From assembly GCA_012520505.1 (NCBI GenBank), contig JAAYOC010000026.1:1-64000 (forward strand): a stretch of DNA of 64,000 nt, in the 5' to 3' direction. Source of the DNA: Oscillospiraceae bacterium (lineage in GTDB: Bacteria > Bacillota > Clostridia > Oscillospirales > Acutalibacteraceae). Below the pieces are notes generated by a model. It had not been told where the DNA came from. It ran no database searches and saw only the letters and a list, made by a program, of their open reading frames with translations. A program made the position numbers and the translations under genes. Below, in pieces: positions 18,292 to 26,622 of this stretch (its first letter is position 1; the number at the start of each line of letters is the position of its first letter).

Positions 18292-19887
18292 ATGAATTAC
18301 AATGTTACCTTTATGCCGGCGAATATTACCGTTTCCGTACCCGAAAACACAACCATAATGGATGCTGAAAGAATTGCAAAGCTGGGGTTTGAATACCCTT
18401 GCGGCGGTAATGGAATCTGTAACAAATGTGATGTTCAAATTGCTGTAAACGGCAAAACAACAGTTGTAAAATCATGTTCAACAATCATTTCATCGGATAT
18501 GATTGTAACTCTTAATATTTCTGAAAATACTGAAAAGGTATTAACAGAAAATCTTAATTTTTCTTGTGAAATTAACTCCCCTGTTTCAGTTTTACATGAG
18601 ATGATGCCAAATGCAAAAGCTATCCTTTTCAATGATGAAGTAATAGATGTAAGGAAAGATGATTTTACCCCTTTAGGTGTAGCATTTGATATTGGCACAA
18701 CTACTGTAGCTGCGTATCTTTTAAACCTTTTTACAGGTGAACAAATTGATACAGTCGGCAGTTTGAATAACCAGGTGAAATACGGTAGCGATGTTATATC
18801 TCGTTGTACGTATGTTGTCAAAAATGGCGTAGAAGAAATGCAAAAATGTATTCTCAATCAAGCTGAAAGTATGATTGCTGAACTGCTTAAAAAGAATAAC
18901 AAATCTCCGGGCGATGTATACCTCGTTTCTATTGTAGGAAATACTTGTATGCAACATATTTTTGCAGGACTTGATACAACTTCACTTGTAACTGTACCAT
19001 ATGTGCCGGCAGTTAAAAAAGCTATTACGGATAATGCAAAAAAATATCTTAAATCTGTAAACGAAAATGCACGAATTGTGATTTTACCGGTAATTGCCGG
19101 TTTTATTGGTGCTGACACTGTTGCTGTAGCTCTTGCTACAAGGTTTTATCAAAAAAAAGAGATTTCTCTCCTTCTTGATATCGGTACTAATGGTGAAATA
19201 GTACTTGGAAATTCAGATAGATGGGTTGCTTGTTCAACTGCATCCGGGCCTGCTTTTGAAGGTGCAAAAATTGTAAAAGGAATGCGTGCTGCATCAGGTG
19301 CTATTGACCACGCATACTACGAAAATAGTGAATTTAAATACACAACCATTGACAGTTCCCCTGCTGTTGGTATTTGTGGTTCCGGTCTTATTGATATCGT
19401 TAAGGTTTTACTCGATGAAGGGGTCATTCTGCCGACCGGGCGGTTCAATAAGCGGTATGAACGGTCGTTAAGAGATAGAATGACTACCGTTGATACCGAA
19501 ACTCGCTTTAATATTACTGAAGATGTTTATATAACTCAGAAGGATATTCGAGAAGTACAACTTGCAAAAGGTGCCATTGCTGCCGGAATTGAAATTTTAA
19601 CTCAAGTTTTAGATATTTCTTATACTGACATTGAAAAAGTATACATCGCAGGGGCTTTCGGTAACTTTATGAAACCATCTAGTATGTGTGGAATAAAACT
19701 CGTGCCACCTGAACTTGAAGAAAAAATCGTACCGGTTGGAAATGCTGCCGGAAACGGAGCAAAGCTCGCTCTTTTATCTAAAGAAGAGTTAAAAAATGCA
19801 ACTTTTGTTTCTGAAAAAACTGAATTTATTGAACTTGCTTCACACAAGAATTTCCAGGAAATATTTATTAAAAATCTTGATTTTTAA
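18292..19887 (+). CDS. corrinoid activation protein, RACo type (2Fe-2S and ASKHA domains)
   Basis: Reductive activator that uses ATP to return accidentally oxidised Co(II) corrinoid to Co(I). Seen: an N-terminal plant-type [2Fe-2S] ferredoxin domain with Cys 37, 43, 46 and 62 (CGGNGICNKC pattern), a linker, then an ASKHA ATPase domain with FDIGTTTVAAYLL, LLDIGTNGEIVLG, CSTASGPAFEGA and YIAGAFGNF. Length 531 is slightly shorter than the roughly 600-640 common in the family. AGAGGTG precedes the ATG. It shares an operon with the PucR regulator. Confidence 0.93.
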   Translation: MNYNVTFMPANITVSVPENTTIMDAERIAKLGFEYPCGGNGICNKCDVQIAVNGKTTVVKSCSTIISSDMIVTLNISENTEKVLTENLNFSCEINSPVSVLHEMMPNAKAILFNDEVIDVRKDDFTPLGVAFDIGTTTVAAYLLNLFTGEQIDTVGSLNNQVKYGSDVISRCTYVVKNGVEEMQKCILNQAESMIAELLKKNNKSPGDVYLVSIVGNTCMQHIFAGLDTTSLVTVPYVPAVKKAITDNAKKYLKSVNENARIVILPVIAGFIGADTVAVALATRFYQKKEISLLLDIGTNGEIVLGNSDRWVACSTASGPAFEGAKIVKGMRAASGAIDHAYYENSEFKYTTIDSSPAVGICGSGLIDIVKVLLDEGVILPTGRFNKRYERSLRDRMTTVDTETRFNITEDVYITQKDIREVQLAKGAIAAGIEILTQVLDISYTDIEKVYIAGAFGNFMKPSSMCGIKLVPPELEEKIVPVGNAAGNGAKLALLSKEELKNATFVSEKTEFIELASHKNFQEIFIKNLDF

Positions 19888-19898
19888 GGAGGCCTGTT

Positions 19899-21467
19899 AT
19901 GGTTATTACATCATCTATGTTGTTTTATCAACTTGCGAAAAAATGTGAACTTAAAACTAAAAAGGCCCCTTCGGACAAATTACAAATTAAAAATGTTAGA
20001 GTTTATAGTGGTAAAACCAAAGTAGGTACTCTTTATCTTGTGGACTGTAACACACTAGATATGCCTATATCTTCTAAAAAGCCGGTAACTTTTATTTTCA
20101 TTAATGCTGAATCGCTCGATACTACATATATTCCCAAAAATTGTGACTATGCCATTTTTTCTAATATTAATAACACAGTGGAGCTTTTTGAGGTTGTTTC
20201 TGATTCTATTTCTGAACTCCAAGAATGGGACTGCAAACTAAAAGATGCTTCAGCATTACGTCATTCACTCAATGAGTTTAGCGAGCTTTCAAAAGAAATA
20301 ATTAATGAACCAATATATATTTTGACACGTAATCTTTCACTTCTTCACTTAACAGATACAAATAAAAATTCTGATAACAAAACTGTAGAAATTGATTATG
20401 CAAACGAACTGTTGGCTGATGAAGAGTATCATGAAACTTCAAAAACAATAGATACCTACATTTACACTGACGGTGTTGGGAACAAATATCTCTGTATAAA
20501 TATATTTTCCGGTTCGCGATATATTGCTAGAGTTATGTCTCCCAAAAAGACTTATGCAGATACAATAGATGAAGGTCAAGTTCAGTTGCTACGACATTTC
20601 TTTAAATATTTAAGACAAGTTTATTTAAGATACACAGATGATCCACTTATCAAGAGTTCTTCAGATAAGCTTCATCAATTAATCTATTCTATGCTTTTTA
20701 ATCCCGAAGTTTTTGATGCTACTGAAAGCAGTCTTATTCTCCAAAACTATGGTTGGAATGAGAAACATACTTATTCTGTCATTAAATTCAATTTCTTTAA
20801 AAACGCAGTATGGGATGAAATAACAGAATATATTTGTGTCAAACTTGAAGAAACTTGGTCAAACTCTTGCGCAGTTATGCACAATGAAGAAATTATATGG
20901 GTTTTTAACCACTCAGTTTCTAAACAATCAATTAATGAACGTAAATTTTATCATGTTCTTGCATATTTCGTGCGTGATTTTGTCTGTAAGGCCGGTGTGA
21001 GCGATAAGTTTAACGATTTAAACAATCTCCCTTCTTATCTTTTACAGGCTGAAACGGCACTTAAAATCGGTCAAAAGAGTAGTCCTGATAAATGGTATTT
21101 CAAATTCTCAAATTATGCTCTTGATTATATGTTTGATAGGATTGTCGGAGAATTTAGTTTTGACCAACTTATACATAGAGGTGTTCGTAAACTCATTGAA
21201 TATGATAAAAAAAATGCAACTGAGTATTTAAACACACTCCGTTGCTTCCTATATAACAACTGTAATTCAACTCATACTGCCGATGAACTTTATGTTCATA
21301 GAACAACTCTTATCAGGCGTATTGATAAAATTCAAGAAATTAGTAACATAAATTTCGAAGATAGAGAAACACAAATTTATCTAGTAATTTCCTTCTGGAT
21401 TCTTGAAAATTTAGGATATAAATTTACAGAACTTAATTTAAATCAGATAGAAGATCCTTCGCAATAA
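19899..21467 (+). CDS. PucR/CdaR-family helix-turn-helix regulator
   Basis: A 522-residue cytoplasmic protein with the C-terminal PucR helix-turn-helix: a Cys/Asn-rich helix followed by ELYVHRTTLIRRIDKIQ near residue 465. The N-terminal two thirds look like a sensory region, with a GGDEF-like degenerate middle as in CdaR-type regulators. AAGGAGG precedes the ATG, 11 bases after the RACo gene. It is the obvious candidate activator of the surrounding methyl-transfer operons. Its last 35 bases overlap the 3' end of the convergent corrinoid protein gene. Confidence 0.85.
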   Translation: MVITSSMLFYQLAKKCELKTKKAPSDKLQIKNVRVYSGKTKVGTLYLVDCNTLDMPISSKKPVTFIFINAESLDTTYIPKNCDYAIFSNINNTVELFEVVSDSISELQEWDCKLKDASALRHSLNEFSELSKEIINEPIYILTRNLSLLHLTDTNKNSDNKTVEIDYANELLADEEYHETSKTIDTYIYTDGVGNKYLCINIFSGSRYIARVMSPKKTYADTIDEGQVQLLRHFFKYLRQVYLRYTDDPLIKSSSDKLHQLIYSMLFNPEVFDATESSLILQNYGWNEKHTYSVIKFNFFKNAVWDEITEYICVKLEETWSNSCAVMHNEEIIWVFNHSVSKQSINERKFYHVLAYFVRDFVCKAGVSDKFNDLNNLPSYLLQAETALKIGQKSSPDKWYFKFSNYALDYMFDRIVGEFSFDQLIHRGVRKLIEYDKKNATEYLNTLRCFLYNNCNSTHTADELYVHRTTLIRRIDKIQEISNINFEDRETQIYLVISFWILENLGYKFTELNLNQIEDPSQ

Positions 21468-22071
21468 CAGCAGTAAGAGTAGCAGTTGTTCCAAAAGCAT
21501 CTGCTCCCAGCTCTTTTGCAATTTCAGCACTTATAGCAGCTCCGCCGACAATAATTTTTACTTTGTCGCGGAGCTTCTCTTTTTCAATCAAATCAATCGT
21601 CGCTTTAACATTAGAAACTGTTGAATCAAGTGAAGCTGAAATTGCTACCACCTGAACATTTTCATTTTCTTTAATTGCGTCAACAAAAATTTCAGGTGGA
21701 ACATCTATTCCAAGGTCATGCACTTTAAATCCAACACTTTCAAGCATCAGTATAAGAAGACCTTTTCCAATATCATGAAGGTCACCTTGAGCCATACCTA
21801 CAACAATTTCTCCAATATAAGTTGTATCTTTTCCTTCAATTAAAGGAGTCAAGTACGCAATCCCCTTCTTAATAGTTTGTGCCGAAGAAAACATATCTGA
21901 CACCTGGATTTTGCCACTATGAAACATTTCCCCTACTTTTATCATTGATTCAACCATTTTATCTATAAGACATACAGGACTAGCCCCTTTTGACAGTGCA
22001 TCCACTATTGCAGGGATAATCTCTTTATTTTTTCCATTTTCAATGATTAGTTGCAAGGGCTCTTTTTTCAT
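21433..22071 (-). CDS. second corrinoid methyl-carrier protein
   Basis: A 212-residue MtaC/MtbC-type B12 protein, paralogous to the one at 17386. Seen: the cap domain, DLHDIGKGLL as the His-on motif, ISASLDSTVSN, and GGAAISAE. It starts in a TAATG junction with the stop of the GroEL-like gene, so its translation is coupled to that chaperonin. The 3' end overlaps the convergent regulator gene by 35 bases. It is either an alternative carrier for a second methyl donor or the direct partner of the UroD-type methyltransferase further right. Confidence 0.92.
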   Translation of the reverse strand: MKKEPLQLIIENGKNKEIIPAIVDALSKGASPVCLIDKMVESMIKVGEMFHSGKIQVSDMFSSAQTIKKGIAYLTPLIEGKDTTYIGEIVVGMAQGDLHDIGKGLLILMLESVGFKVHDLGIDVPPEIFVDAIKENENVQVVAISASLDSTVSNVKATIDLIEKEKLRDKVKIIVGGAAISAEIAKELGADAFGTTATLTAVIAKDLLSDLN

Positions 22072-23669
22072 TATTCTTCATCTTTCCCTTCTGATTCAAC
22101 TATTGCGGCACCAGAAGTTATAAAGATGCCTGCAATACTCACAGCATTTACAAAAGAATGAATAATTACGTAGGTTGGATCTATTATTTGAAGTTTAAAT
22201 AAATCGCCATAGGAATCATTTAATGCATCATAACCATAGTTTAAATTTTTGTTTTCTCTAAGTGTGTTCACGATGACACTGCCTTCAACACCGCAGTTTT
22301 TAGCAATTTGTCGGATTGGTTCAGATAGAACTGTAAGAATGATATTCGCACCGGTCTTTTCGTCTCCTGAAAGAGTGTCTACGTACTCAGTTAATACTTT
22401 TTCACAATTTAGAAGTGCTTTCCCGCCACCCGGTACTACACCAAATTTAATAGCATTTGCACAGGCATGCATAGCATCTTCTATTCTATATTTGCGTTCA
22501 AACATCTCAAGTTCAGATGTGCCACCAACTTCTATAACAGCCATGGCAGAGTTCAGCATACCTAAAGTTTGTTCAAGCTTATCTATTTCATACAACTGCT
22601 GTTCAGTTTTAAGTCTTTCTGTAATCTGTGATTTTAAGGTTTCTACTTCCGGTGCATCAGGACAGGCAGGGCCAAAAAGAGTTGTAATATTTTTTTCTAC
22701 AAGGATTTTATCGACCTTACCACAAGCCTCAAGGCCAAAATTAGACATATCATAACCGAGATCCGGATCTATAACTGTTGCTCCACAAAGAGCTGCAATT
22801 GCACGAAGATTCCTATCTCTTGTGTCTCCGTATCCCGGAGCTTTAATTGCAGAAACTTTGAGTATCTTTTGCTCAGCATTTGCAGCAAGGGCTGAAAGAG
22901 CTTCTCCTTTAATGTCTTTTGCAATTATAAATAAAGCTTTATCTTGCTGTACACAATCTTCAAGGAGCTTATAAATCTCTTTAATCTCAGTTATTTCACC
23001 CGTATAAACAAAAACTGCAACATCTGTATATTCTCCAATGTTTTTACCGGGATCAGTCAAAAAATATCTGGATAAATAACCGGAATCAAGCCTACAACCA
23101 TGAGATATAACAAGCTTTGTTTCAGCCATTTGAGTAATTTGTATGTTGACAATAGCTGTATTGCCTAATTCTTCATATATTTGATAAAACAACTCCCCTA
23201 TTTCAGGGTCGTTTCCACCTGAAACAGTTGCAACATTTTTTATAATATCAAGGCTGATATCTGTTTTTGAAAAGCTTTTTAAACTGTCTACCACTACAGC
23301 AGTAGCTTTGTTTAAACCTCTTTTTATAAAAGCTTCATTAGCACCGGCTGCTATATTTTTAACCGCTTCATTTATTATTCCTTTTGCAAGAACTACTGAA
23401 CCGGTTGTTCCATCGCCGGTAGCTTTATTAGATTTAATTGCCGCCTCTCTTAGTATGGTGGCACCTAAATTTTCAAATTTGTCTGAAAGAGTTATCTGTC
23501 TGGCAATTGCATAGCCATCATTAGTAACCAAAGGAACATCGTATTCTTGTGAAAATACAGCATTTCTTCCCTTTGGACCAAATGTAGCACAAACTGCATC
23601 AGCAACTTTGTTCATACCAATCAGCATTTTATTAGTTGCTTCACTTCCAAATAAAATCTCTTTTGCCAT
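22071..23669 (-). CDS. divergent GroEL (Hsp60) paralogue in a corrinoid operon
   Basis: A full-length group I chaperonin, 532 residues from the ATG at 23669 (GGGAG 11 bases upstream; an in-frame TTG at 23687 is unlikely). ATPase residues are kept: GPKGRN, the Asp in TNDG (51), GDGTT with Asp 86, and IEDA. It differs from housekeeping GroEL: there is no GGM-repeat tail (it ends ESEGKDEE), no groES beside it and no CIRCE element in front. In the apical domain the residues matching E. coli Val263 and Val264 are Ala-Ala (GEALSALAANA), Pro202 is Arg (GYLSRYF) and Leu234 is Tyr. It is co-transcribed with a corrinoid protein, suggesting a specialised client. Confidence 0.9.
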   Translation of the reverse strand: MAKEILFGSEATNKMLIGMNKVADAVCATFGPKGRNAVFSQEYDVPLVTNDGYAIARQITLSDKFENLGATILREAAIKSNKATGDGTTGSVVLAKGIINEAVKNIAAGANEAFIKRGLNKATAVVVDSLKSFSKTDISLDIIKNVATVSGGNDPEIGELFYQIYEELGNTAIVNIQITQMAETKLVISHGCRLDSGYLSRYFLTDPGKNIGEYTDVAVFVYTGEITEIKEIYKLLEDCVQQDKALFIIAKDIKGEALSALAANAEQKILKVSAIKAPGYGDTRDRNLRAIAALCGATVIDPDLGYDMSNFGLEACGKVDKILVEKNITTLFGPACPDAPEVETLKSQITERLKTEQQLYEIDKLEQTLGMLNSAMAVIEVGGTSELEMFERKYRIEDAMHACANAIKFGVVPGGGKALLNCEKVLTEYVDTLSGDEKTGANIILTVLSEPIRQIAKNCGVEGSVIVNTLRENKNLNYGYDALNDSYGDLFKLQIIDPTYVIIHSFVNAVSIAGIFITSGAAIVESEGKDEE

Positions 23670-23714
23670 AATAAATATTGCTCCCAAAAATAATGTTTAG
23701 TATTACAGTTTTGT

Positions 23715-23743
23715 ATTATAACATTTTACCAAAATAAATTAAA
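23715..23743 (-). promoter_or_regulatory. sigma-A-like promoter of the groEL-like operon
   Basis: On the minus strand TTTAAT (23738-23743) and TATAAT (23715-23720) are 17 bases apart, just downstream of a strong terminator. No CIRCE inverted repeat (TTAGCACTC-N9-GAGTGCTAA) is present, so HrcA control is not expected. Confidence 0.55.
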
Positions 23744-23774
23744 GAGTAGTTACAGATGCCTGTAACTACTCTTT
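23741..23774. terminator. strong hairpin terminator separating two methyl-transfer operons
   Basis: Perfect 15-bp stem AAAGAGTAGTTACAG (23741-23755 with 23760-23774) around ATGC, followed on the minus strand by TTTAATTTATTTT. It ends the transcript of the UroD-type methyltransferase and the small protein. Confidence 0.85.
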
Positions 23775-23783
23775 TCAACGCAC

Positions 23784-23921
23784 CTAACCGTCAATGAGAA
23801 TCTTTATAAGTAAAGGACCCATTATTTTTTTCATAGGTCTTGCCCATAAGGGCATAATTTTGTTAAGAAGCTTATTAAACCCTTCCGGATAGGATGCATA
23901 TGGCCAAGTATTTTTATCCAT
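23784..23921 (-). CDS. 45-residue basic protein behind the UroD-type methyltransferase
   Basis: A short frame on the minus strand: ATG at 23921, TAG ending at 23784, 45 codons. A strong GGGAGG lies 7 bases before the ATG and overlaps the stop of the preceding methyltransferase gene, which argues for real translation. The product starts MDKNTWPYASYPEGFNKLL, then has several Met, Trp, Pro and Lys residues and a hydrophobic, basic C-terminal half. It is followed by a terminator, so it forms a two-gene operon with the methyltransferase. I recognise no family. Confidence 0.65.
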   Translation of the reverse strand: MDKNTWPYASYPEGFNKLLNKIMPLWARPMKKIMGPLLIKILIDG

Positions 23922-23935
23922 AATCTGTCCTCCCT

Positions 23936-25132
23936 TTATAATTCATAGGTTGAAACAAACTCACAAACAGCCTTAAGGTTTTCAGATTTACAGTCATTTC
24001 TATAAGATAACATTTTATCTTCTGAGAGAATAAAACCGCCATCTGACCCGAGCTCGTCAATAAGTTTTTTCGTATATTCTACACATTCTTCAGGAGAGGC
24101 ATTACCAAGCAGCTGTGTTGTAAGGCCACCAATAATAGCTACATTTGGAAGAGCTTCTCTAATTTCCCAAGGATTATCGTTTTCAAGATGAAATGCAAGT
24201 GAACCTTTCTTGAAATCTGTAAAATGGTCAACAAACGAACCAATTTTACCTTCTGTAAAGATTCGAGGACATTTACCCTTTGTTTCATATGCTTTGAGCA
24301 ATGGTTCAAGATAACACCAATAAAGTTCATCAAACTGTTTTGGATTTAGAATGTTTTGTGAAAGCATTATAAGAGATGCATCAAAACAATACTTCATATC
24401 CGGGCCATAATCGCTTTTAAGCACCTTGTCTATAATTGGCTTTGTCTCTTTTTCATGCCAAGCATCACAAAACTCTTTTAACTCATCAAAATTACGCCGC
24501 AGTGCGATTGAAAGATTTCGGATACCAAGGAGGTTTGTTATAGCTTCTTCAATAGCAAAGTTAATTGTACCTTTCATTGGATTATTTGGCGCGCCGGATG
24601 GAAGCCCATACTTGTTACATACTGAGTTCATCTTAAAGATAAACATTATGTATTTTATGTATTCTTTCCAAACATTTTTCCAAGTATCTACGGATTTTTC
24701 ATAAAAATCAGGAAATTTCTCCGGAAGAGCAACTTCCCAAGCAAATTTTTCTTTGTCTTCAATATATTCAAGAAGTCTGTCTACCGGGCAGTAAGCATGG
24801 TCATTAATGCCGACAACTTCCGCATCGTAGTAGTAATAACCATTTTCACCCATTCCAAAAGCCTCAGTAACATTAAACTGATTTCGAATACCTATATCTA
24901 TTAGCACATCAATTGGATATGTGTCAAGAAACTTTACAACTACTTCTTCCATAACATCAAAGTTTGTCACGGCTTGATCTATTGTATAACCGGCATCAAA
25001 TATTTTCCATGTGACTATATTACCGTAATGTGAAATTCTATCAGGCTTTACCCAAGATTGAGCATCACGAAACAGCTTAACTCTATATTTTCGCAACTCC
25101 TTAGGTTTCATTGCCTTTTCGACTTCTCTCAT
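23936..25132 (-). CDS. uroporphyrinogen-decarboxylase-family methyltransferase
   Basis: A 398-residue UroD-fold protein like the substrate methyltransferases of corrinoid systems (MtaA/CmuA/O-demethylase relatives). Tetrapyrrole synthesis is unlikely, because the gene sits among corrinoid proteins and lacks the UroD N-terminal signature. The segment where MtaA/MtbA carry the zinc ligands HxC reads RIFTEGKIG and the later Cys is also absent (GGFILSEDKM), so it is not a thiol methyltransferase of the MtaA kind. It probably demethylates an unknown methylated donor onto a corrinoid protein. AAAGGAGG precedes the ATG. It has its own promoter with an operator-like palindrome. Confidence 0.85.
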   Translation of the reverse strand: MREVEKAMKPKELRKYRVKLFRDAQSWVKPDRISHYGNIVTWKIFDAGYTIDQAVTNFDVMEEVVVKFLDTYPIDVLIDIGIRNQFNVTEAFGMGENGYYYYDAEVVGINDHAYCPVDRLLEYIEDKEKFAWEVALPEKFPDFYEKSVDTWKNVWKEYIKYIMFIFKMNSVCNKYGLPSGAPNNPMKGTINFAIEEAITNLLGIRNLSIALRRNFDELKEFCDAWHEKETKPIIDKVLKSDYGPDMKYCFDASLIMLSQNILNPKQFDELYWCYLEPLLKAYETKGKCPRIFTEGKIGSFVDHFTDFKKGSLAFHLENDNPWEIREALPNVAIIGGLTTQLLGNASPEECVEYTKKLIDELGSDGGFILSEDKMLSYRNDCKSENLKAVCEFVSTYEL

Positions 25133-25145
25133 ACAAGTCCTCCTT

Positions 25146-25200
25146 TATGAACCGATTCATATACGTACTAATATTACTATAAAAAATGCGTTATTGTCAA
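25146..25200 (-). promoter_or_regulatory. promoter and operator-like palindrome of the UroD-type gene
   Basis: Minus strand: perfect TTGACA (25195-25200), 18-base spacer, TAATAT (25171-25176). Downstream, TATGAA-tcgg-TTCATA (25146-25161) is a perfect 6-bp-arm palindrome directly before the ribosome binding site, where a repressor could block initiation or elongation. Confidence 0.55.
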
Positions 25201-25236
25201 TAAAAGGAAAGGTTAAATCTCTAAATAAACATAATA

Positions 25237-25276
25237 AAAACAAGGTGAACAAATTACTTCTTGTTCACCTTGTTTT
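25237..25276. terminator. terminator overlapping the exonuclease 3' end
   Basis: Perfect 16-bp stem AAAACAAGGTGAACAA (25237-25252 with 25261-25276) around ATTACTTC. The exonuclease stop codon lies in the loop, and a T-rich run follows on the minus strand. Confidence 0.85.
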
Positions 25277-26117
25277 CAATCTTTATTACGCTTTTCTTTA
25301 TGTTAAGTTGTGTATATGCTTTTTTAAATTGGACCTGTACCCGATACCTCACCTTACACGACTTGCAAAAATAAAAGGCTCTAAAATTATTATTAACAAA
25401 CTTCCAGTCAGATGTCTGATTTGCAAGCATGCCACATTCTGTGCAACGGCACGACAAAACTGTCTTATCAACTAAAATGTCGTTGATATCTGTAACAATA
25501 TATGGCTTAAAGAGAATTCTCTCATAAAATTCATCATCACAGGTTAATACATATTTTAAATAATCATTTTCATCGAAAACTGCCCTAAAGCATACAGCTG
25601 CAAGTTCACTATCCCCTAAAGCTCTATGATGTGTATATTTATCAGCATCTACTTCAATTAAAGTCGCTGCATTTGAAAGACTTATTTGCTGTCCTTTAGC
25701 AAGATTTTTCTTTAACATAAAATAACTTTGTAAATCAAAGTATTTAGAAACAAGAGGAATGCGTGGATTGTCATAATAATATACACAATTATCAATAAGA
25801 GTGCGTATATCCATATCTCCCCACGACATAAGCATTATTTCTTCGCCATCATCTAACCACTCTAAAAAGCGCTCAAATACAATTAAAAAACCATCTGCTT
25901 CTGCAACATCTTGATTAGAAATGTTAGTAAGATTTTTTACTCTTGAACGAAGCTTCTTTTCAATTTTAGGCTTAACTAAACTTGAAAATGAGTCAATTAC
26001 ATTTAACTCATCATCAAGTTTAACTGCACCAAATTCAATTATTTCGTTTATAAAACGTTCTTTTGAACGAGAATAAGCAGTATTCCATTCAAGATCTAAA
26101 ATGACAAATTGTGTCAC
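25254..26117 (-). CDS. DnaQ-like DEDDh 3'-5' exonuclease with C-terminal zinc ribbon
   Basis: Exonuclease of the DEDDh superfamily: Exo I DLEW at residues 8-11, a central Asp in SWGDMDIRTL, and Exo III HHRALGDS with the general-base His and last Asp. After about residue 220 comes a C-terminal domain with CRCTECG and FCKSC pairs, likely binding zinc. Length 287. The start is a GTG at 26117 placed 7 bases after GGAGG. The KapD/ERI-like N-terminal domain may act on RNA or DNA; the substrate is unknown. Confidence 0.85.
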   Translation of the reverse strand: MTQFVILDLEWNTAYSRSKERFINEIIEFGAVKLDDELNVIDSFSSLVKPKIEKKLRSRVKNLTNISNQDVAEADGFLIVFERFLEWLDDGEEIMLMSWGDMDIRTLIDNCVYYYDNPRIPLVSKYFDLQSYFMLKKNLAKGQQISLSNAATLIEVDADKYTHHRALGDSELAAVCFRAVFDENDYLKYVLTCDDEFYERILFKPYIVTDINDILVDKTVLSCRCTECGMLANQTSDWKFVNNNFRAFYFCKSCKVRYRVQVQFKKAYTQLNIKKSVIKIENKVNKK

Positions 26118-26150
26118 GTTGTGTCCTCCAATGCTTCGTATAAAATTTTC

Positions 26151-26570
26151 TCAAACAGTTATTAAATCAATCAGTTTCGCTAGAGTTTTTTCACCTATTC
26201 CTGAAACTAAAATAAGGTCATTCGTTGATTTAAAATTCCCATTTTTCTCTCGATAATCAATAATTGCTTGAGCTTTTACAGGACCAATTCCCGGAAGAGT
26301 TTCAAGCTCAATAGCAGAAGCCGTATTGATATTAACAAGTCCTACGATAGTCGAAGTTTCAACAGTTGTTAATGTGTTTGTATCAACATTTGGATTGGTA
26401 TTAATATCACTATTTGAACTAGTGCTAAGTGTATTAGTAAAACCAAAATTTGCACTAGTAAAAACCTCTCCACCATTTTCAGGTTCCGGAAAGGTTAATA
26501 CGTTATAAGTTATGACCCCTGCTAAAAGAATTAGCGCTATGGCTATCAACACGTTATCTTGACGGTTGAT
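26151..26570 (-). CDS. ComEA-like helix-hairpin-helix protein
   Basis: A small membrane-anchored DNA-binding protein: one N-terminal membrane helix ([17 protein letters not shown]), a Ser/Thr/Asn-rich spacer, and a C-terminal ComEA domain [29 protein letters not shown] with a second hairpin [14 protein letters not shown]. ComEA binds incoming DNA at the surface of competent cells. The start is uncertain. The first standard codon is GTG at 26552, but it has no ribosome binding site. AGGAG lies 4 to 7 bases before in-frame ATT (26573) and ATC (26570) codons, and starting there adds the INRQD residues expected before the membrane helix. Confidence 0.8.
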   Translation of the reverse strand: MNRQDNVLIAIALILLAGVITYNVLTFPEPENGGEVFTSANFGFTNTLSTSSNSDINTNPNVDTNTLTTVETSTIVGLVNINTASAIELETLPGIGPVKAQAIIDYREKNGNFKSTNDLILVSGIGEKTLAKLIDLITV

Positions 26571-26622
26571 AATGCCACTCCTAACGTGTTTTACTATGAA
26601 GATATTCTATCATTTTATATAT

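Noticed and set aside
22249-22755. 168-residue frame opposite the GroEL-like gene
   Set aside because: Antisense to a full-length chaperonin with intact motifs; Ser/Pro-rich composition is typical of a shadow frame.
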